Source: JAGNZR01 sp051656905 (GTDB taxonomy: Bacteria > Fusobacteriota > Fusobacteriia > Fusobacteriales > Fusobacteriaceae). From it: 64,000 nucleotides of DNA. The notes under the pieces were generated by a model that was not told where the DNA came from, did not search any database, and saw only the letters and a program-made list of their open reading frames with translations. This document shows positions 51,870 to 61,183 of this stretch, one piece after another. The stretch lies in NCBI GenBank assembly GCA_051656905.1, contig JBOFJQ010000002.1:12350-76349 (forward strand), given 5' to 3'. Made by a program: the position numbers and the translations under genes. The stretch's first letter is position 1. Each line of letters starts with the position of its first letter.

Positions 51870-51884
51870 TTATAATCATTACAA
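51870..51884 (+). promoter_or_regulatory. PerR-like box
   Basis: TTATAATCATTACAA differs at one position from the PerR consensus TTATAATnATTATAA. It lies between the predicted promoter and the rubrerythrin ATG, where a repressor could block elongation or a second promoter. No perR gene is in the window. Confidence 0.6.
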
Positions 51885-51929
51885 TTTATAACAGTGATAT
51901 GATTGTCACTTAAACTATAGGAGGTTTTT

Positions 51930-52481
51930 ATGAACAAATACAGATGTACAGTATGTGGAGAAATTGTTAACGAGGGTGTTGAGTTATGTCCAGTATGTAA
52001 AGCTCCCTCTTCAAAATTTGAATTAGTTGTAGCTGGTGAGGAAAGAGTATGGGCTACTGAACATAAAGTTGGTGAAGGTTTAGCTTGTGCAGATGAAGAG
52101 ATCATCTGTGGTTTAAGAGCAAACTTCCAAGGAGAATGTACTGAAGTTGGTATGTACCTTGCTATGTCTAGAGTTGCTGATAGAGAAGGATACCCTGAAG
52201 TTGCTGAAGCTTACAAAAGAATAGCTTTTGAAGAAGCTGAGCACGCTGCTAAATTCGCAGAATTATTAGGAGAATGTGTATCTTCTTCTACAGAAACAAA
52301 TTTAACTTTAAGAGTAGAAGCTGAATACGGTGCTACTGCTGGTAAGTTTGATATTGCTAAGAGAGCTAAAATGTTAGGATTTGACGCTATTCACGATACA
52401 GTTCATGAAATGGCTAAAGATGAAGCTAGACACGGAAGAGCATTCTTAGGATTACTTGAGAGATACTTCAACAAAAAATAG
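51930..52481 (+). CDS. Reverse rubrerythrin (rubredoxin domain first)
   Basis: 183-aa peroxide-reducing protein. The rubredoxin domain is N-terminal with Fe(Cys)4 ligands C6-x2-C9 and C20-x2-C23; the four-helix diiron domain follows, with ECTEVGMYLAMSRVADREGY, AFEEAEHAAKFAELLGE and MAKDEARHGRAFLGLL supplying Glu/His ligands. This reversed order occurs in anaerobes such as Clostridium, where the protein reduces H2O2 at NADH's expense. GC and codon use are a little richer than neighbours, consistent with high expression. ATG 51930 follows AGGAGG; a PerR-like site is upstream. Confidence 0.93.
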   Translation: MNKYRCTVCGEIVNEGVELCPVCKAPSSKFELVVAGEERVWATEHKVGEGLACADEEIICGLRANFQGECTEVGMYLAMSRVADREGYPEVAEAYKRIAFEEAEHAAKFAELLGECVSSSTETNLTLRVEAEYGATAGKFDIAKRAKMLGFDAIHDTVHEMAKDEARHGRAFLGLLERYFNKK

Positions 52482-52490
52482 TTACTTCTA

Positions 52491-52515
52491 AAAAAGTGGT
52501 TAATAGCCACTTTTT
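52491..52515 (+). terminator. Terminator after rubrerythrin
   Basis: AAAAAGTGG / CCACTTTTT with loop of 7 and a T-run of nine. Confidence 0.85.
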
Positions 52516-52542
52516 TTTTATTCTTTTTTACTCTCTTTTATA

Positions 52543-52571
52543 TAGACTTTTAATGTATTTAAAACTATAAT
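52543..52571 (+). promoter_or_regulatory. Promoter of the M16 peptidase gene
   Basis: TAGACT (52543-52548), 17-base spacer, TATAAT (52566-52571), 30 bases before the ATG. Confidence 0.6.
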
Positions 52572-52601
52572 CTAAATATTACTTTATAACAAGGAGACTT
52601 T

Positions 52602-55406
52602 ATGCAAAAAAGATTATTTCATTTTAATTTTATTCTAAGTATATTTTTTATATTTTCTATTATCACGTATTCTGATAATTTAAAAAATTCTCAAGAATTG
52701 TTAACAGGTACTCTGAACAATGGCTTAAAATACTATATTTTAAAGAATCAATATCCTCAAAATAAAGCTTCGCTGAATTTAGTGGTTAACAGCGGTTCTT
52801 TAGAAGAGAATGACACTGAAGAAGGAGTGGCTCATTTTTTAGAGCATATGGCTTTTAACGGTACTAATTTGTATCCTAAAAACGATTTGATCTCTTACTT
52901 GCAATCTATCGGTCTTAAGTTTGGAGATGATCTTAACGCCTATACAAGCTACGATGAGACAGTATATATGTTAGATGTATCTACTAAAGATGATAAGAAT
53001 TTTAATACAGCTTTAAACGTTCTTAAAGAGTGGGCATTTTTTGTTACATTGAATGAAGATGAAACTCAAAAAGAAAAAAATATTATACTTGAAGAGTGGA
53101 GAACAAAGCAGGGAGTAAAAAATAAAATTTCAACTTTAAAAAGAAATGCTTTATTTGGAGAGAGTTTTTTTGCAAAAAGATTACCTATTGGTAGCTTTGA
53201 AAGTATCTCAAACATCAACTCAAATACTTTAAAAAAATATTATAATAAGCTATATACTCCTAATAGAATGGCTATTATAGCTGTAGGTGATTTTGATCCT
53301 GTTAAAGTGGAACAAAGTATTAAAAATAACTTTTCTATTTCTAAAAAATTTAATGAAGTTAATAAAGTCCATTTTACTATAAAAGATACCAAAAATCAAA
53401 CCATTATTTTTAGGGATAAAGAGATTACAACTACAACTCTTTCTCTTTCAAAAACTAAAAAACTATTAGAAGAAAATAATGAAGAAAATATAAAAGAGAA
53501 TCTTGTTCAATATCTTTATTTTAATATTTTAAATAATAGGATTGATATTCTAAGAAAAAAAGAGAATTCCCCTTTTAATGAAGGAAAAATATTTTCATAT
53601 CCTATAAGTAAAGGGAATGAAATTGTAGAATTTTATTTATCACTTAAAGAAAATAAGATTTTAAAAGGCTATGAAGAGGTTTTATTCATTCTTAAATCTC
53701 TAAGTGTTTCTCCACCTAATATTAACGAATTAGAAAATGAGAAAAAAGATATCTTATCTAACTTAAAACTTTCATTAACTAATAAAAATTCTATTGAAAA
53801 TTCAAATTTCATAGATGAAATTAAAGATGTTTTTCTTCTGAATTCTATATTTTTAAATCCTCAAGATAAATATGCTCTTTTAGATAAAATACTAAAAGAT
53901 ATAAATGTAAACGATATTCAAAATTATTCAAAGTCTTTTTCAGAAAATGAAAAAATAACTTTTCTAACTATACCTGAAAAAGAATTTTTAAATAATATTA
54001 CAAAAGAAGAATTGGTAAAAGTACAGGAAAAAGTTAAAGCAACTTTACCTCCAAGCTTTAGCTATTCTGAAAATAAAGAGTTAGTTTCTCCTAATCTTAT
54101 TCCAGGAAAAATTATCAAAAAAGAAATTATAGATAATAACAGTGATTTTAAAACCATCTCTTATACTTTATCAAATGGAATAAACGTTATCTATAAAGAA
54201 ACTAATTTTGAAAAAGATAAAGTTTTTATTAATTTTTTTAAAGAGAAAAATACTTCTACTTACTCTAAAAAGCAGTATTTCAACTCTCTTTTTACCCCTT
54301 ATATGCTATCAAATTCCGGAGTAGGTAACCTAAACCCGGATGAGTTTGAACAATTTAAAAAAGGAAAAAACTTTTCTGTTTCTCCATATTTAAGAGATTA
54401 TACTGAAGGCTTCGAAATTATATCAGATAATGAAAATCTAAGTACTTCTTTAAATGTTATGAATCTTTTAATTCAAAATAAAAGATTTGATGATACTACA
54501 TTTAACAATTTAAAAGAAAGAACTAAAGAGAAAATAGTTAATCAAAATAATTCACCAGTATTCAACTTTAGTAAGACTATTACTTCAACACTATTTAAAA
54601 ATAATTATAGACGTCAACCATTGACTTCTTCTGATTTATCACTTATAAAAAAATCTGAAATAGAAAAACTATACAAACAAAATTTCAACAATTTTTATGG
54701 TTATAATTTAGTTGTTGTTGGTTCTATAACTGAAGATATTCTACAAAAATATTTAACAGATAACTTTGCTAGTCTTCCTTCTAAAGAGATGAAAAAAGAG
54801 ATTACACCTTTAAACATAACTTTAGAAAATAATAAGGTTGAAAAAACAGTTATTCAAGGTGAAGATGAAAAGTCTAGAGTATCAATTATATATCCTTATC
54901 AAGGAGTTTATTCTAATAGAAACAAGAGTCTTTACAACTCTTTTTCACAATTACTTGATATTATACTAGTTGAAAAAATACGTGAAAAATCAGGACAAGT
55001 TTACTCTATTTATTCAGATGCTTCTTTAGAGTACTATAACTTTAATGAAAATTATTTAAGTATTAATTTCACTACTGATAATAAAAATGTTGAAAATGTC
55101 CTAATTAATTTAAAAGGTGTTCTTAAAGAAATTTCAGAGGGAAAATTTGACCAAAATAAACTTAATGATATTATTGAAAATTACACTATTAGTTATGATA
55201 CTGAGTTAAAGAAGAATGATTTTTGGTACTCCTATCTTCATAAAAAAACTTTATTAAAAGATAAGGATTATCACTTAGTTTCTCCTAAAGAACTTAAAGA
55301 AATCTTAACCCCAGAATCTTTAAAAGAGTTTATCATGCAAGCTATGAATCAAGACAAGTATATTCAAGTTGTACTTAAACCTGAAAAGTTTGAGAATAAT
55401 AAATAG
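52602..55406 (+). CDS. M16-family zinc metallopeptidase (PqqL-like), exported
   Basis: 934-aa two-lobed insulinase-type peptidase with an N-terminal hydrophobic signal (about residues 8-23). The inverted zinc motif is H78-x2-E81-H82 in GVAHFLEHMAFNGTNLYPKN, and the distal Glu lies in EKNIILEEWRTKQG. The second inactive lobe starts near TISYTLSNGINVIYKETNF, and VEKIREKSGQVYSIYSDAS is the substrate-holding segment near the C-terminus. Size and order match PqqL/periplasmic M16B proteases. Single gene between terminators. Substrate unknown; peptide scavenging is plausible in an amino-acid fermenter. Confidence 0.9.
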   Translation: MQKRLFHFNFILSIFFIFSIITYSDNLKNSQELLTGTLNNGLKYYILKNQYPQNKASLNLVVNSGSLEENDTEEGVAHFLEHMAFNGTNLYPKNDLISYLQSIGLKFGDDLNAYTSYDETVYMLDVSTKDDKNFNTALNVLKEWAFFVTLNEDETQKEKNIILEEWRTKQGVKNKISTLKRNALFGESFFAKRLPIGSFESISNINSNTLKKYYNKLYTPNRMAIIAVGDFDPVKVEQSIKNNFSISKKFNEVNKVHFTIKDTKNQTIIFRDKEITTTTLSLSKTKKLLEENNEENIKENLVQYLYFNILNNRIDILRKKENSPFNEGKIFSYPISKGNEIVEFYLSLKENKILKGYEEVLFILKSLSVSPPNINELENEKKDILSNLKLSLTNKNSIENSNFIDEIKDVFLLNSIFLNPQDKYALLDKILKDINVNDIQNYSKSFSENEKITFLTIPEKEFLNNITKEELVKVQEKVKATLPPSFSYSENKELVSPNLIPGKIIKKEIIDNNSDFKTISYTLSNGINVIYKETNFEKDKVFINFFKEKNTSTYSKKQYFNSLFTPYMLSNSGVGNLNPDEFEQFKKGKNFSVSPYLRDYTEGFEIISDNENLSTSLNVMNLLIQNKRFDDTTFNNLKERTKEKIVNQNNSPVFNFSKTITSTLFKNNYRRQPLTSSDLSLIKKSEIEKLYKQNFNNFYGYNLVVVGSITEDILQKYLTDNFASLPSKEMKKEITPLNITLENNKVEKTVIQGEDEKSRVSIIYPYQGVYSNRNKSLYNSFSQLLDIILVEKIREKSGQVYSIYSDASLEYYNFNENYLSINFTTDNKNVENVLINLKGVLKEISEGKFDQNKLNDIIENYTISYDTELKKNDFWYSYLHKKTLLKDKDYHLVSPKELKEILTPESLKEFIMQAMNQDKYIQVVLKPEKFENNK

Positions 55407-55416
55407 ATGGACAAAT

Positions 55417-55458
55417 AAAAAGATGGTGACCTAATTTTTTAAGATCACCACCTTTTTT
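55417..55458. terminator. Bidirectional terminator
   Basis: Imperfect inverted repeat AAAAAGATGGTGACC / GATCACCACCTTTTT (two mismatches) with T-rich flanks, between the M16 gene and the convergent membrane-protein gene. Confidence 0.75.
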
Positions 55459-55460
55459 AT

Positions 55461-56999
55461 TTATCTATTTTCTTTATATAGAATAATTTTATCTACAAAA
55501 AAGTTTATCTTTTTTTCCCCTTCTTTTTCTTTATTAACATTAATATTCTTTACAAGGGCTTCTATTTTAAAACCTTCTTTCTCAAATAATAAATAAATTT
55601 TTTCATTTAGAAATTGTTCATAACTATCTTTGTTATAATCTTTTAGAAATTTTTCTACTAACTGAGTAGTATTGGATACATCTGTTTTTTCATCATTTAT
55701 ATACAGTGCAATTCCTGCTTTTGTTAAATCCTCTAATACTATATTTTTTCCAAAATCAAAGATAACTTCATCTTTATTTTTTAGAATTAATTCACTATTT
55801 ATTGAATAATTTTCATTAATTTTTTCCTCTTGCTTTCTATACATATTTTTTGAATATATAGTAATTTTATCAGAAACTTTAATTCCAAATTTCTCAACAT
55901 CTATAAAGATAAATCCTGAATTTTCTAATCTGTTTTCAATTTTCAATCTCTTCTCATCAGTAAAATATTTCCCATTAATTTTTGTTGTAATAGAATTTTC
56001 AAACATTAAAAATATTATTAATAAAAAGTACCCTGAATAGATCGATTTTTTTAAATATTCTCTTTTAAGCAATAACGTTAATAAAAATAATATTATAAAG
56101 AAAATCCCTATAAATACAATTCCTAACCTATTAAAAGAGATTCCATAACTAGCTATTCTATTATGAATCCCTAAAAAATAATAATAAAGTAAAATAGGTT
56201 GAATATATATTATTTTTTTCTCTATATTTAGCCCCTCTTCATCTTTAAAGAAAAAAGTAATTACTATTAAACTATTCAAAATCAGTATAAATCTAGTTAA
56301 TACATTTGTAGGTAACTGTCCTGTAAACATTACCTTTATAATGCTTAAAAGTATTATTCCAAGCAATATAATCTCTACACATTTAAATATAATTCCAAAT
56401 AATTTACTTAACTTATTATTCCCCTTTGCAATCTCCATTTTCTTTAAATTAATAAATATTACCATAGAAAAATTGGTAAATATATATCCTGTCATTAAAT
56501 TTTCACTTAACCTTATATCCAATAATTTAAATATTGCTGAATGTATTAAAAAAATACTTACTATTAATATTAATAAAAATAGTTGATATAACACTATTTT
56601 TAAAGTAACTTCTCTACAAATTTCTCTAATCTTATTATCTATTAATTTTTTAAAGCTCATAATATAAATAACAAGTATAGTTGCCCCTACTATAGTATAC
56701 CCTTTCCATGGAAACTCTTTTAATGATACCAACATCTTACTATTTAATAGAATTAATATTATTGTAGTTATAATTTCTAAGTATACCCTTTGTTTATTGT
56801 TCTTAATCTTTGTCTCTTTTATTAAAAAATAAAAGATGCTTACAAATAAAACATTTAACATTTTCGCTAATATTTCAGAAGTATACTCTGTTCTCTCCAA
56901 TATAAAATAGTACCCTATTAACAAGTGATAATAATAATTTTCCTTAACATATGAAAGTATTTTTGTGAAAACATCATTTTTTACTAATTTTAAATCCAT
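55461..56999 (-). CDS. DUF4153-like multi-pass membrane protein
   Basis: 512-aa protein with about eleven hydrophobic segments in the first 340 residues and a C-terminal extracytoplasmic domain of about 165 residues. RFILILNSLIVITFFF and HNRIASYGISFNRLGIVFIG resemble the conserved region of DUF4153 proteins; I cannot confirm this without a profile search. The GTG at 57014 overlaps the upstream gene; the ATG at 56999 starts 3 bases after its stop and follows GGTGGG. Last gene of the accessory minus-strand block. No function is known. Confidence 0.7.
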   Translation of the reverse strand: MDLKLVKNDVFTKILSYVKENYYYHLLIGYYFILERTEYTSEILAKMLNVLFVSIFYFLIKETKIKNNKQRVYLEIITTIILILLNSKMLVSLKEFPWKGYTIVGATILVIYIMSFKKLIDNKIREICREVTLKIVLYQLFLLILIVSIFLIHSAIFKLLDIRLSENLMTGYIFTNFSMVIFINLKKMEIAKGNNKLSKLFGIIFKCVEIILLGIILLSIIKVMFTGQLPTNVLTRFILILNSLIVITFFFKDEEGLNIEKKIIYIQPILLYYYFLGIHNRIASYGISFNRLGIVFIGIFFIILFLLTLLLKREYLKKSIYSGYFLLIIFLMFENSITTKINGKYFTDEKRLKIENRLENSGFIFIDVEKFGIKVSDKITIYSKNMYRKQEEKINENYSINSELILKNKDEVIFDFGKNIVLEDLTKAGIALYINDEKTDVSNTTQLVEKFLKDYNKDSYEQFLNEKIYLLFEKEGFKIEALVKNINVNKEKEGEKKINFFVDKIILYKENR

Positions 57000-57001
57000 A
57001 G

Positions 57002-57859
57002 TTATTCTTCCCACCTTTTTTCATACATCCCTCTAAATTGCTCTTTAATATTTGAAAGTTTCTCATCTAATTTTTCATTCTCTTTTATCTCTTTTTTTAA
57101 GAAAACTTCTCCATTATAATCTTCTACCATAATTCTTTTAATCTCATGTTTTCTTATAATAGCTACTATTAAAGATTCCCCATCATCTCTTATAATTTGA
57201 TAAACATTCCCATCTTTATCATAAAAAATAATAAATTTTATTCCCAATTCATTTATTCTTACTGTATAGATAATTTTTTTAGAGTTCTTCATTACATTCC
57301 ATTCAGTGTTATAAAAATCATTTCTTCCTAAATAAACACCATTAGTTTCTAGACTTTTTTTTCCTAACCCTAGGAATGCAAAAACAGCATCATAAGATGA
57401 TATACCTTTTAGCAAATATGTGAACTTAGAAAAATCTTTATATTCAATATTTTTCTCTTTATCTATTCCTTTAATCAATATTCCATCTTTAAATGTCTCT
57501 TTATACTTTGAAGACTCTATTTTTTCTATTTGTCCCTCATGAAAATATGTTTTTGTTATTCCCTTTTTTTTATTATTAGAAATAATCTCTCCTTCAAAGA
57601 AATTATTTTTCACTCTTCCCTCTGTATTTCCATATTTATTTGTATAGTTAAACCTTACTATATCTCCTTCAATTACATCAAGCATTGATATTCCATCTTT
57701 AAGTAAAATTTTACCTGTATATAATTTTTCTGAAGCATCGTAAATCTTATTTTCTTTTATCTCTATTTTTGTATCTTTTAAGTTTAGAATTTTTTCAGCA
57801 ATTATTATACTTGATAAACTCATTAATAAAACGAAAAATATAAATATTCTTTTTATCAT
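57002..57859 (-). CDS. Exported protein of unknown function, possible MORN-like segment
   Basis: 285-aa protein with a signal peptide (MIKRIFIFFVLLMSLSSI, cleavage near IIAE). The middle part has irregular short strands with Tyr-Gly and Asn-Gly turns (EGRVKNNFFEGEIISN, ITKTYFHEGQIEKIE) that recall degenerate MORN-2 units, and the C-terminus is charged and helical. The ATG at 57859 follows AGGAG; 57880 lacks a ribosome site. It directly precedes the DUF4153-like gene. I do not recognise a named family. Confidence 0.65.
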   Translation of the reverse strand: MIKRIFIFFVLLMSLSSIIIAEKILNLKDTKIEIKENKIYDASEKLYTGKILLKDGISMLDVIEGDIVRFNYTNKYGNTEGRVKNNFFEGEIISNNKKKGITKTYFHEGQIEKIESSKYKETFKDGILIKGIDKEKNIEYKDFSKFTYLLKGISSYDAVFAFLGLGKKSLETNGVYLGRNDFYNTEWNVMKNSKKIIYTVRINELGIKFIIFYDKDGNVYQIIRDDGESLIVAIIRKHEIKRIMVEDYNGEVFLKKEIKENEKLDEKLSNIKEQFRGMYEKRWEE

Positions 57860-57910
57860 TACAACACTCCTTAATATCAATTTCTTACTTAATTACTTAT
57901 TTTTTCAATA

Positions 57911-58399
57911 TTAAAACCATAAATAGCCAACTAAAAAACCTACTGCTATACTAGATAACATTGGCATTATTATCCCTAATAAAATTCCATATAAAATACC
58001 CTTTTTAGATACTCCATATTTTTCTTCTTTTTTAGTTATTTTTCTTTTAAGAGACATAAAATATAGATAGTTTCCTGATACTGCTAAAACCGCCTGTAAA
58101 GCTATATTTACAGATCTTATAGTACTTTCACTTACCATTGCGTCAAAACTATACTCATATACAACTAATATAGCTCCTAAAACTGATATTATTATTCCTA
58201 ATATAAAACTTTCTAAATACATCTTTCTATATCCTAACCATAAAGGTCCTAAAAATAAAGCTGCAAAATTGAATTTATTTTTTTCATTCTTAAATCTTCC
58301 AATGTAGTACTCATCTTTCTTTCCAATATAAGTAGATAGCTCACTCATATTATTTTCTATAAACTCTAAATTATCCTTATCATGTATAATATTCTTCAT
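57911..58399 (-). CDS. DUF2628-type small membrane protein
   Basis: 162-aa protein with a soluble N-terminal 45 residues, then NFAALFLGPLWLGYRKMY, the tryptophan/tyrosine-lysine-methionine signature of DUF2628 proteins, and about four hydrophobic helices. Function of the family is unknown. ATG 58399 has a G-rich ribosome site. It belongs to the run of minus-strand genes from 62.8 to 55.4 kb. Confidence 0.75.
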   Translation of the reverse strand: MKNIIHDKDNLEFIENNMSELSTYIGKKDEYYIGRFKNEKNKFNFAALFLGPLWLGYRKMYLESFILGIIISVLGAILVVYEYSFDAMVSESTIRSVNIALQAVLAVSGNYLYFMSLKRKITKKEEKYGVSKKGILYGILLGIIMPMLSSIAVGFLVGYLWF

Positions 58400-58446
58400 T
58401 TTTTCCCCTCTTTATAATCCTTTTATTTTATTACTATAATATTTAG

Positions 58447-59355
58447 TTAATTAAAATTATACTTACATTTTTCCTCTTTAATAATGGCTCCCTCTTCTGA
58501 ATATTCCCTATCTATCACTCCATCTTCTAACATCATATATTGACCCTTTAATTTACCACTTTTGTAATACGTTTCTTCTATTCCTTCCCATTTTTCCAGA
58601 GATATTGTCTGTTTTAATTGGCTTTTTAATTTCCCTTCTTCATCAAAATATTTATCTGTTAGATAATTTTTTTCTGTTATTACCATCTTTTGTAATCTAT
58701 TTTCTTTTGAATAAAAATACTCTATTTTATCTAAAAATTTAGTTTCTTTATTATAATTTTCACTATAATTAATTTTTTTATCATCTGAATAAACTTTTCT
58801 ATTCATTATTTGACCATCTTCAAAATAAGATATTTCTTCTTTTATATTACTATTTTCATAATATTCACAACTATTTATTAAAACACCATTATTGCTATAT
58901 TTTTTTATAGTTTTGATTTTACCATCTAAGTAATATTCAAAATAATCACCTATGTATTCTCCATTTTTTAATGTATACTCTTTTTCTTTTTTATCTGTTA
59001 GAATAGGAACTGTTTTTCTTCTTCCAATCCATCTTACTCTATTTTCATCTTCATAAAATTTTATTTGTTTTCCATTTGTACTTCTATAATATTTATAATA
59101 GTCATAGGGTAGCAATACTGTGTCGTAAATAGTAGATGCCACTATATCAACTACGTAGATAGGAATAGAAAAAGGTCCCATACTCATTCCTAAAAATATA
59201 TATAATACCCCATGGGAATCATTACTTGATAACTTTGTAGCAAAAGAAGGATATATCCCTACATATCCCTCATCTCTCTTTGTTTTGGATGCAAAAGACA
59301 TCATGTATACAATTACGATTACAATAAGGCATATAAATATTTTCTTTTTTTTCAT
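58447..59355 (-). CDS. YceK-like envelope domain fused to MORN-2 repeats
   Basis: 302-aa protein with an N-terminal signal anchor (residues 5-21). Residues about 30-90 (GIYPSFATKL, then PFSIPIYVVDIVASTIYDTVLLPYDYY) match the pattern of YceK/DUF1375 envelope proteins, whose hallmark is a DT-LLPYD motif. From about residue 120 on are imperfect repeats of the form YF-E-DGQI-KR-Y, as in MORN-2/YwqK proteins. The lipobox Cys usual for YceK is not evident. Fusion of the two is inferred from one frame without gaps. Role unknown. Confidence 0.65.
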   Translation of the reverse strand: MKKKKIFICLIVIVIVYMMSFASKTKRDEGYVGIYPSFATKLSSNDSHGVLYIFLGMSMGPFSIPIYVVDIVASTIYDTVLLPYDYYKYYRSTNGKQIKFYEDENRVRWIGRRKTVPILTDKKEKEYTLKNGEYIGDYFEYYLDGKIKTIKKYSNNGVLINSCEYYENSNIKEEISYFEDGQIMNRKVYSDDKKINYSENYNKETKFLDKIEYFYSKENRLQKMVITEKNYLTDKYFDEEGKLKSQLKQTISLEKWEGIEETYYKSGKLKGQYMMLEDGVIDREYSEEGAIIKEEKCKYNFN

Positions 59356-59391
59356 TTTTCTCCTTAGTCATTATTAATATTTCATAAATTT

Positions 59392-61182
59392 TTAATTATA
59401 TTTTGTATTTTCTAAATTAAAATCTTCTATTAATGTTCCTTCTGAATCATAAGTTTGTGATGAAATTAAATTTTTGTTTTCATCATAAGTACTAAAAAAG
59501 CCTACCCAATATCTTTGCCCATCTTCTTCCTTATATTTTCCTTCACGATGTATAACTCCATTTTTATAAAATGATTTAAACTCGTAACATTTCTCTGTAT
59601 TATTATATATTTCTTCTTCAATTATATTATTATCTTTTCTTATCTCTTTTTTCAAATATATTCCAGCTTTATCATAATAAAATATTAATTCTTCATTTTT
59701 TTCAATGTTATATTCATAGTAAGTATCTATCCAATAAGATCTTTTCTTGTCAGAATAATACCTTCCTTTTTCTTCTAATATCCCATCTTCACTAAATTTT
59801 TCTAAATCATATATATTATTTTCAATTAATTTTTCTTTTCTTCTGATTGCTTCCCTCTTATTATCATAGTATGATATTCTTAATATTAAATATCCTAAAA
59901 TATTTTCAATGGAATAGTCTTTTTCATTGTATTTACAAATTGCTTCTTCCCACTGAGAAAAACTTTTTAAAACACCAGATTCATAATAAATTTTATTGTA
60001 AGTTGAATAACACTGGTTATCTTTAATTTCATAATTTATAATTTCTTTTATTTTTCCACTTTCGTAATACCATTGAGCAATCCCTACTCTTAATCCATTT
60101 TTATGATTTAATTTTACTGCTAAATTGCCGTTATTAAAGTAAATAAGTACTTCTCCAAAAGGCAGATTCTCTCTATATTGACAATCTGATTCTATCTTTC
60201 CATCTTCAAAATAACTTATATATCTACCACTTCTATTTCCATTTTCAAAATCTATTATGCACTCTAGCTGTCCATTTTCATAATAACTTTTAAACTCGCC
60301 ACTTTCTTTTCCCTGAATATAGTAACTATGTGTCTTTAATTGAGCATTTTCATAGTAATCTTTATACTCTCCATCTATTTCATTATTCAAATAACTACAA
60401 ACTTTTTTTAAAGTTCCATCATTGTAGAAAGTCCACCCTAATCCTATATATTCATCATTATAATTGACTGTTCCAACTTCCATTATATTTCCATTTTCAT
60501 AATATACTATAACTTTTATAAAGTTTTTAAATCTGTATAATTTTCTTTGCATTTTTCCAGATTCATAGTACTCAACTCTTTCATTTTCTATTTCTAAAAA
60601 TTCTAATTGACCACTTTCATAATATTCTTTTACTATCTCCTTATCTCTAAAAAATTTTTCTGTTTTTAGTAATCCTGAGTCATAAAAATACTTTGCTTCC
60701 CCTATTAATATTCCATTATTATAATTTTCCTCTTCTAAAAGTACACCATTTTTACTATACAAAGTTCTTATTCCATTTTTAATGAATCTAAAATCCTCAC
60801 TACAATATTCATTAAACGCTGGATTAATAACAAGAGTATTATATCCTGAATCTTCTACAACTCTTCTTGATAGTAATTCATCTGTCCCATCCTCATAAAT
60901 TTCTAAACTAATCACACTATTATCAATTATATTAAATTGTATAATTTCATAAGATGATTCATTATATATACTTTTTATTATACCTATATCATCTTCTTTC
61001 CAATACTCTAGAGCATAATCACCATCTAAATAATACTGAATATATTGCTCCTCATCTCTCTCATGGAAATCATCATAATCAATTCTTAAATATTCATTAC
61101 TTTCATTCTCTTCTAAAAAAAACACTGTAAAATATCCAGATTTCTCTTTTAGTATATTATTCTCTATAAACATTTTTTTCAT
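59392..61182 (-). CDS. Large MORN-2 (YwqK-type) repeat protein
   Basis: 596-aa protein built mainly of about 20 tandem units of 20-24 residues with the core YYESGKLK / YYENGQLE (for example DYYENAQLKTHSYY, SYYENGQLECIIDF, SYFEDGKIESDCQY, WYYESGKIKEIINY). No signal peptide or membrane segment, so it is probably cytoplasmic. Some MORN-2 proteins are annotated as YwqK antitoxins, immunity-like partners in Bacillus, but no toxin is recognisable here. It starts 2 bases after the 538-aa membrane protein gene, so the two are coupled. DNA of the repeats is correspondingly repetitive. Confidence 0.8.
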   Translation of the reverse strand: MKKMFIENNILKEKSGYFTVFFLEENESNEYLRIDYDDFHERDEEQYIQYYLDGDYALEYWKEDDIGIIKSIYNESSYEIIQFNIIDNSVISLEIYEDGTDELLSRRVVEDSGYNTLVINPAFNEYCSEDFRFIKNGIRTLYSKNGVLLEEENYNNGILIGEAKYFYDSGLLKTEKFFRDKEIVKEYYESGQLEFLEIENERVEYYESGKMQRKLYRFKNFIKVIVYYENGNIMEVGTVNYNDEYIGLGWTFYNDGTLKKVCSYLNNEIDGEYKDYYENAQLKTHSYYIQGKESGEFKSYYENGQLECIIDFENGNRSGRYISYFEDGKIESDCQYRENLPFGEVLIYFNNGNLAVKLNHKNGLRVGIAQWYYESGKIKEIINYEIKDNQCYSTYNKIYYESGVLKSFSQWEEAICKYNEKDYSIENILGYLILRISYYDNKREAIRRKEKLIENNIYDLEKFSEDGILEEKGRYYSDKKRSYWIDTYYEYNIEKNEELIFYYDKAGIYLKKEIRKDNNIIEEEIYNNTEKCYEFKSFYKNGVIHREGKYKEEDGQRYWVGFFSTYDENKNLISSQTYDSEGTLIEDFNLENTKYN

Positions 61183-61183
61183 T

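Noticed and set aside
51830..52105. Minus-strand frame over the rubrerythrin start
   Set aside because: Antisense shadow of a well-supported gene, with no ribosome site.
59392..61182. Calling the MORN-2 protein an antitoxin
   Set aside because: The YwqK antitoxin label rests on annotation of distant relatives; no toxin gene is adjacent.
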